From Limnohabitans sp. (lineage in GTDB: Bacteria; Pseudomonadota; Gammaproteobacteria; Burkholderiales; Burkholderiaceae_C): a stretch of 8,489 nt of DNA. The first letter of the stretch is position 1; each line of letters begins with the position of its first letter. Below, in pieces: positions 6,057-8,489 of the stretch. The notes under the pieces were generated by a model. That model did no database searches. It was given only the letters and a program-made list of their open reading frames with translations, and was not told the DNA's origin. The position numbers and the translations under genes were made by a program. Where the stretch lies: the NCBI GenBank assembly GCA_018883305.1, contig VEQI01000126.1, positions 1-8,489 of the forward strand, written 5' to 3'.

Positions 6057-6927
6057 GCAGAAATTGGATCAGGTCAGGCAGGAATTGTTGCAGCAAGCCC
6101 GGGGGGATGTCGTGTCCCATGCCGTCGATCACGCGCAACGTGGCCCCCGGTATACGTCGCGCGGTGTCCTCCCCGCAGGGCAAGGGCAGCAAGGGGTCAT
6201 CGCGGCCGTGAATCACCAAAGTGGGACAGGTGATGTCGCACAGCAACTCAAAGCGGTCGGCATCGCTCATCACGGCCAGGGTTTGCCGCATCACGCCAGC
6301 AGGACGATAGGCGCGTTGCACCGCCTGGCGCACCCGCTCACCCATCACGACCGGGTCTTCATGCTCGGCGGGGCTGGCAATGACGTCCAGCAAGTGCTGC
6401 GTGTTGCGAATGGCTTGTTCAAGGCCTGGATTCAGGGGTTGGGTGGACATCGCCTTGAGCACTTGCGGTTGCGGGCCGGGCAAATCGGGTGCTCCGCTGG
6501 AACTCATCCAGCTCACCAGAGACATCACCCGCTCGGGCGCGGTCCAGGCCATGCGCTGGGCGATCATGCCGCCCATGCTCACCCCAATCACGTGGGCGCG
6601 CTGCACCTGCAAGGCATCGAGCACCCCCAGCGCATCGCGGGCCATGTCTTGCAGGCTGTAGGGTTTGCGCATTGACCAGCCCAGGCGATGTTTCAGGCCG
6701 TTCCACAGCAGATTGGGCACGCCCCAATCGTCAAAACCGGTGGACAAGCCCGCGTCCCGGTTGTCGAAACGGATGACCCGCAAACCTGCCCGGTCCAGTG
6801 CCTGCAACAAGGGGGTCGGCCAAGCGGTGAGTTGCATGCCCAGGCCCATGATGAGCAGCACGGCGGGCCGCTCTGGTTGGCCTGAGTCCGCCACTTCCAG
6901 TTCGATGCCGTTGGCGTGGATGCGCAT
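6043..6927 (-). CDS. Alpha/beta-fold hydrolase
   Basis: A 294-residue alpha/beta hydrolase starting MRIHANGIELEVADSG. Visible elements are the oxyanion-region IMGLGMQLTAW, FDNRDAGLS after strand 4, the nucleophile elbow GVSMGG with Ser117, the acid Asp244 in HGRDDPLLP, and His272 in GMGHD, so a full Ser-Asp-His triad is present. No signal peptide is seen; probably cytosolic. The frame could be opened 23 codons earlier (to 6996), but that would run into yaaA and adds unconserved-looking sequence, so I place the start at the ATG of 6927, 7 nt after the yaaA stop. No good ribosome site is visible, which again suggests coupling. Its 3' end overlaps queF by 14 nt. The substrate cannot be read from sequence: ester hydrolase, lactonase or haloperoxidase-like enzymes share these motifs. 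A link to queuosine metabolism is only positional. Confidence 0.88.
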   Translation of the reverse strand: MRIHANGIELEVADSGQPERPAVLLIMGLGMQLTAWPTPLLQALDRAGLRVIRFDNRDAGLSTGFDDWGVPNLLWNGLKHRLGWSMRKPYSLQDMARDALGVLDALQVQRAHVIGVSMGGMIAQRMAWTAPERVMSLVSWMSSSGAPDLPGPQPQVLKAMSTQPLNPGLEQAIRNTQHLLDVIASPAEHEDPVVMGERVRQAVQRAYRPAGVMRQTLAVMSDADRFELLCDITCPTLVIHGRDDPLLPLPCGEDTARRIPGATLRVIDGMGHDIPPGLLQQFLPDLIQFLHEHT

Positions 6928-6934
6928 GGTGCCG

Positions 6935-7708
6935 TCAGGCCGCCTCGCGCCGGAACACCAACCGGTCAGGCTCGGACACAGCGGGGGCGAAGGCATAGCC
7001 TTCGAGGTGAAATTTTTGCAAGGCGGCGGGGGTTTTCACTCGTTGGGTGATGGCATAACGGGCCATCAATCCACGGGCACGCTTGGCCATGAAGCTGATC
7101 ACTTTGTAACCCGGGCCCTTGCGCTCTTCAAACACACACTCGATCACACGGGCTTTCAGAGCCTTGCGATCCACCGCCTTGAAATACTCCTGGGATGCCA
7201 GGTTGACGATGATGGGTTGCGGGTGCGTGGCCACCTGCGCCTGCAGGTGATCGGCAATCGTGCGGCCCCAGAATTTGTAGAGGTTGCTGCCATTTGCATT
7301 GGCCAGTGTGGTGCCCATTTCCAGGCGGTAGGGCTGCATCCAGTCCAACGGGCGCAGCACGCCGTACAAGCCGCTCAGGATGGCGATGTGATCTTGCGCC
7401 CACGCCAGGTCCTTGAGTTTGAGGGAGCGAGCATCCAGCCCCTCATACACATCGCCATTGAAGGCCAGCATCGCCTGACGCGAATTCTTGGCGGTGAACT
7501 TGGACGACCAGGCTTTGTAGCGCGCCACATTCAGATCCGACAGCGCTTCGCTCAAGTCCATCAACTCGGCAATCTTGGCCGAGGATTTTTTCTTCAATAT
7601 CGCCATGAGTTCACTCGACTGTTGGGTGAACTGCGGCTCAGTGTGGGGAATGTCACCCAGAGGGGTGTCGTAATCGAGTGATTTGGCAGGAGACAGCAAG
7701 AACAACAT
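6935..7708 (-). CDS. yaaA: Peroxide stress protein YaaA (UPF0246/DUF328)
   Basis: A 257-residue homologue of E. coli YaaA (258 residues), a cytoplasmic protein that in E. coli is induced by OxyR and limits intracellular free iron during hydrogen peroxide stress, protecting DNA and proteins. Diagnostic blocks are all present: start MLFLLSPAKSLDYDTPL, LAFNGDVYEGL, ILSGLYGVLRPLDWMQPYRLEMG, LYKFWG, INLASQEYFK-like VNLASQEYFKAV, and ISFMAKRARGLMARY. A longer frame to 7855 exists, but the conserved MLFLLSPAK start and the GATGAGG ribosome site (CCTC at 7714-7717 on the plus strand) fix the ATG at 7708. It is the first of three tightly packed minus-strand genes (yaaA, hydrolase, queF). No OxyR site could be recognised by eye. 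Its neighbours upstream (DUF3501, rubrerythrin) also suggest peroxide defence. Confidence 0.96.
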   Translation of the reverse strand: MLFLLSPAKSLDYDTPLGDIPHTEPQFTQQSSELMAILKKKSSAKIAELMDLSEALSDLNVARYKAWSSKFTAKNSRQAMLAFNGDVYEGLDARSLKLKDLAWAQDHIAILSGLYGVLRPLDWMQPYRLEMGTTLANANGSNLYKFWGRTIADHLQAQVATHPQPIIVNLASQEYFKAVDRKALKARVIECVFEERKGPGYKVISFMAKRARGLMARYAITQRVKTPAALQKFHLEGYAFAPAVSEPDRLVFRREAA

Positions 7709-7731
7709 AAAGGCCTCATCCGGATCAAGCA

Positions 7732-7759
7732 GCGCGCCAGCCCTGGAGGGCTGGCGCGC
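7732..7759 (-). terminator. Perfect 12-bp GC-rich hairpin between DUF3501 gene and yaaA
   Basis: GCGCGCCAGCCC (7732-7743) and GGGCTGGCGCGC (7748-7759) are perfect inverted repeats around a 4-nt loop. It starts 17 nt after the DUF3501 stop and ends 23 nt before the yaaA ATG. The stem is very strong, but reading leftwards only TGCTTGAT follows, not a clean T-run. It most likely ends or attenuates the rubrerythrin-DUF3501 transcript; alternatively it is a 5' leader structure for yaaA. Confidence 0.65.
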
Positions 7760-7776
7760 ACGAATTGTGTCACGGC

Positions 7777-8367
7777 CTAGCGCAAGTCCGTCACCAGACT
7801 GGCGAGCGTGGCGGCACTGATGGACGCTTGGGCCGGGTAATGGGGGTGATCGCAACCCAACACCACGGCGGTGGCCGTCTGCAGCGCGGCCATGTGTGCC
7901 GGCGTGAACTCAAAACGCACGAAGTGCACGGCAGACGTTTTGACCTCGTTTTCTCGGTCCAGGTCTTCGTCTGCAATGGCATACACCCGGGGTTGTCCTG
8001 GCGCCTCCACGTACAAGCGGTCTTCCAGACCGATCAGTCGCGCCAGCTCGCGCTTGCGTTCCTCGACATCCGGGTACTCGAGCATGACGGTGGCTTTCCA
8101 GTTGCTGCCATCGGGCACCAGAGGGGCATACGATTCGATTTCTGCCCGGATGCCGGCCTCCTCGAAAATTTTTTCGATGTGCAGCATCTCCTGAATCTGA
8201 TAGCGGATGGTCCACTCGCTTTCAAATTGCAGGGTGACATGCCCGCCCAGGTGAACCGTGCGCTGGCGTCGATGCGCCATCACCTCGGGCTTGCGGGTGC
8301 GGCGGTACTTGGCGTAGGCCTCCAGGGTCAGGAGGTTGTCGGGGGTGATGTGACCCGTCAGTTGCAT
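7777..8367 (-). CDS. DUF3501 family protein
   Basis: A 196-residue protein with the DUF3501 pattern: start with LTPDNLL-type motif and LEAYAKYR, then MAHRRQRTVHLGGHVTLQFE, a W-T-I-R-Y-Q-I-Q-E-M-L-H-I-E-K-I-F block, PLVPDGSNWKATVMLEYPD, and a late VHFVRFEFT segment. The family has no established biochemical role that I know of; its genes commonly sit beside rubrerythrin and iron-sulfur (heterodisulfide-reductase-like) genes, and a rubrerythrin gene is indeed 18 nt upstream here. No transmembrane segment, signal peptide or cysteine cluster is seen. The start at 8367 matches the usual family N-terminus, though no clear ribosome site precedes it, so coupling to the upstream gene is likely. The 12-bp hairpin follows its stop. 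Role in peroxide or iron stress is inferred from context. Confidence 0.88.
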   Translation of the reverse strand: MQLTGHITPDNLLTLEAYAKYRRTRKPEVMAHRRQRTVHLGGHVTLQFESEWTIRYQIQEMLHIEKIFEEAGIRAEIESYAPLVPDGSNWKATVMLEYPDVEERKRELARLIGLEDRLYVEAPGQPRVYAIADEDLDRENEVKTSAVHFVRFEFTPAHMAALQTATAVVLGCDHPHYPAQASISAATLASLVTDLR

Positions 8368-8385
8368 GAAGAAAATGGCAGCGGC

Positions 8386-8489
8386 TCAGTCTTGAAATTG
8401 CTCCAGCGCCTTGGCATAACGGTTGGCATGCGAGCGCTCGGCCTTGGCCAGAATTTCAAACCAGTCGGCAATTTCGTCCAGGCCTTCCT
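8386..8489 (-). CDS. Rubrerythrin-family protein, C-terminal end only
   Basis: The last 34 codons of a gene whose start lies right of the window. The peptide ends GLDEIADWFEILAKAERSHA then NRYAKALEQFQD and stops at TGA. The E-x-x-H pattern (AERSHANRY) and flanking W-F-E helix match the final helix of the ferritin-like di-iron domain of rubrerythrins, which reduce hydrogen peroxide with two iron ions. The protein ends immediately after this helix, so it lacks the C-terminal rubredoxin domain of classical rubrerythrin and would need a separate electron donor. The stop is 18 nt before the DUF3501 start, so the two are probably co-transcribed. Because only the tail is visible, another ferritin-like protein is possible. 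Confidence 0.75.
   Translation of the reverse strand, partial: EGLDEIADWFEILAKAERSHANRYAKALEQFQD

Noticed and set aside
6665..7681. Long plus-strand open frame (338 codons) opposite the hydrolase and yaaA genes
   Set aside because: It is antisense to two well-recognised genes, has a His/Gln/Arg-rich composition typical of high-GC antisense frames, and shows no domain.
1..8489. CRISPR arrays, tRNA or rRNA genes
   Set aside because: No regularly spaced repeats and no tRNA-like or rRNA-like sequence were recognised on either strand.

Overview
The window looks like a piece of a high-GC betaproteobacterial chromosome, most likely Burkholderiales and close to Comamonadaceae. This is inferred from codon use and protein character only; no rRNA or other marker gene is present. 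Most genes are ordinary core genes, but the middle (about 3.9-5.2 kb) is an accessory, decaying interval.

Plus strand, left part: the 3' 99% of argH (argininosuccinate lyase, arginine biosynthesis; its first codons lie outside the window), then an FMN-dependent alpha-hydroxy acid / L-lactate dehydrogenase (lldD-like), then a Y-family DNA polymerase IV (dinB) with a roughly 43-residue insertion relative to E. coli Pol IV and a terminal beta-clamp binding motif.

Middle, 3945-5210: the dinB 3' end overlaps the start of a 36-codon stub that reads as the N-terminus of an enoyl-CoA hydratase (crotonase) and then stops. A promoter-like stretch and a complete MazE/MazF-type toxin-antitoxin pair (GTGA overlap) follow. 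Next, on the minus strand, is the C-terminal remnant of what is probably an ATP-grasp-like protein, interrupted by an in-frame amber codon. An intact toxin-antitoxin pair between two gene remnants suggests that insertion or deletion events reshaped this locus.

Minus strand, right part (reading from 8489 leftwards): the C-terminal end of a rubrerythrin without a rubredoxin domain, a DUF3501 protein, a perfect 12-bp hairpin, yaaA (peroxide-stress protein), an alpha/beta hydrolase and queF (preQ0 reductase). yaaA, hydrolase and queF are packed with a 7-nt gap and a 14-nt overlap, so they look co-transcribed. Rubrerythrin, DUF3501 and YaaA form a plausible peroxide/iron-stress neighbourhood.

I see no clear new biological system. 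The best second-look items are the two gene remnants flanking the toxin-antitoxin pair, the polymerase insertion, and the rubrerythrin-DUF3501-yaaA cluster.
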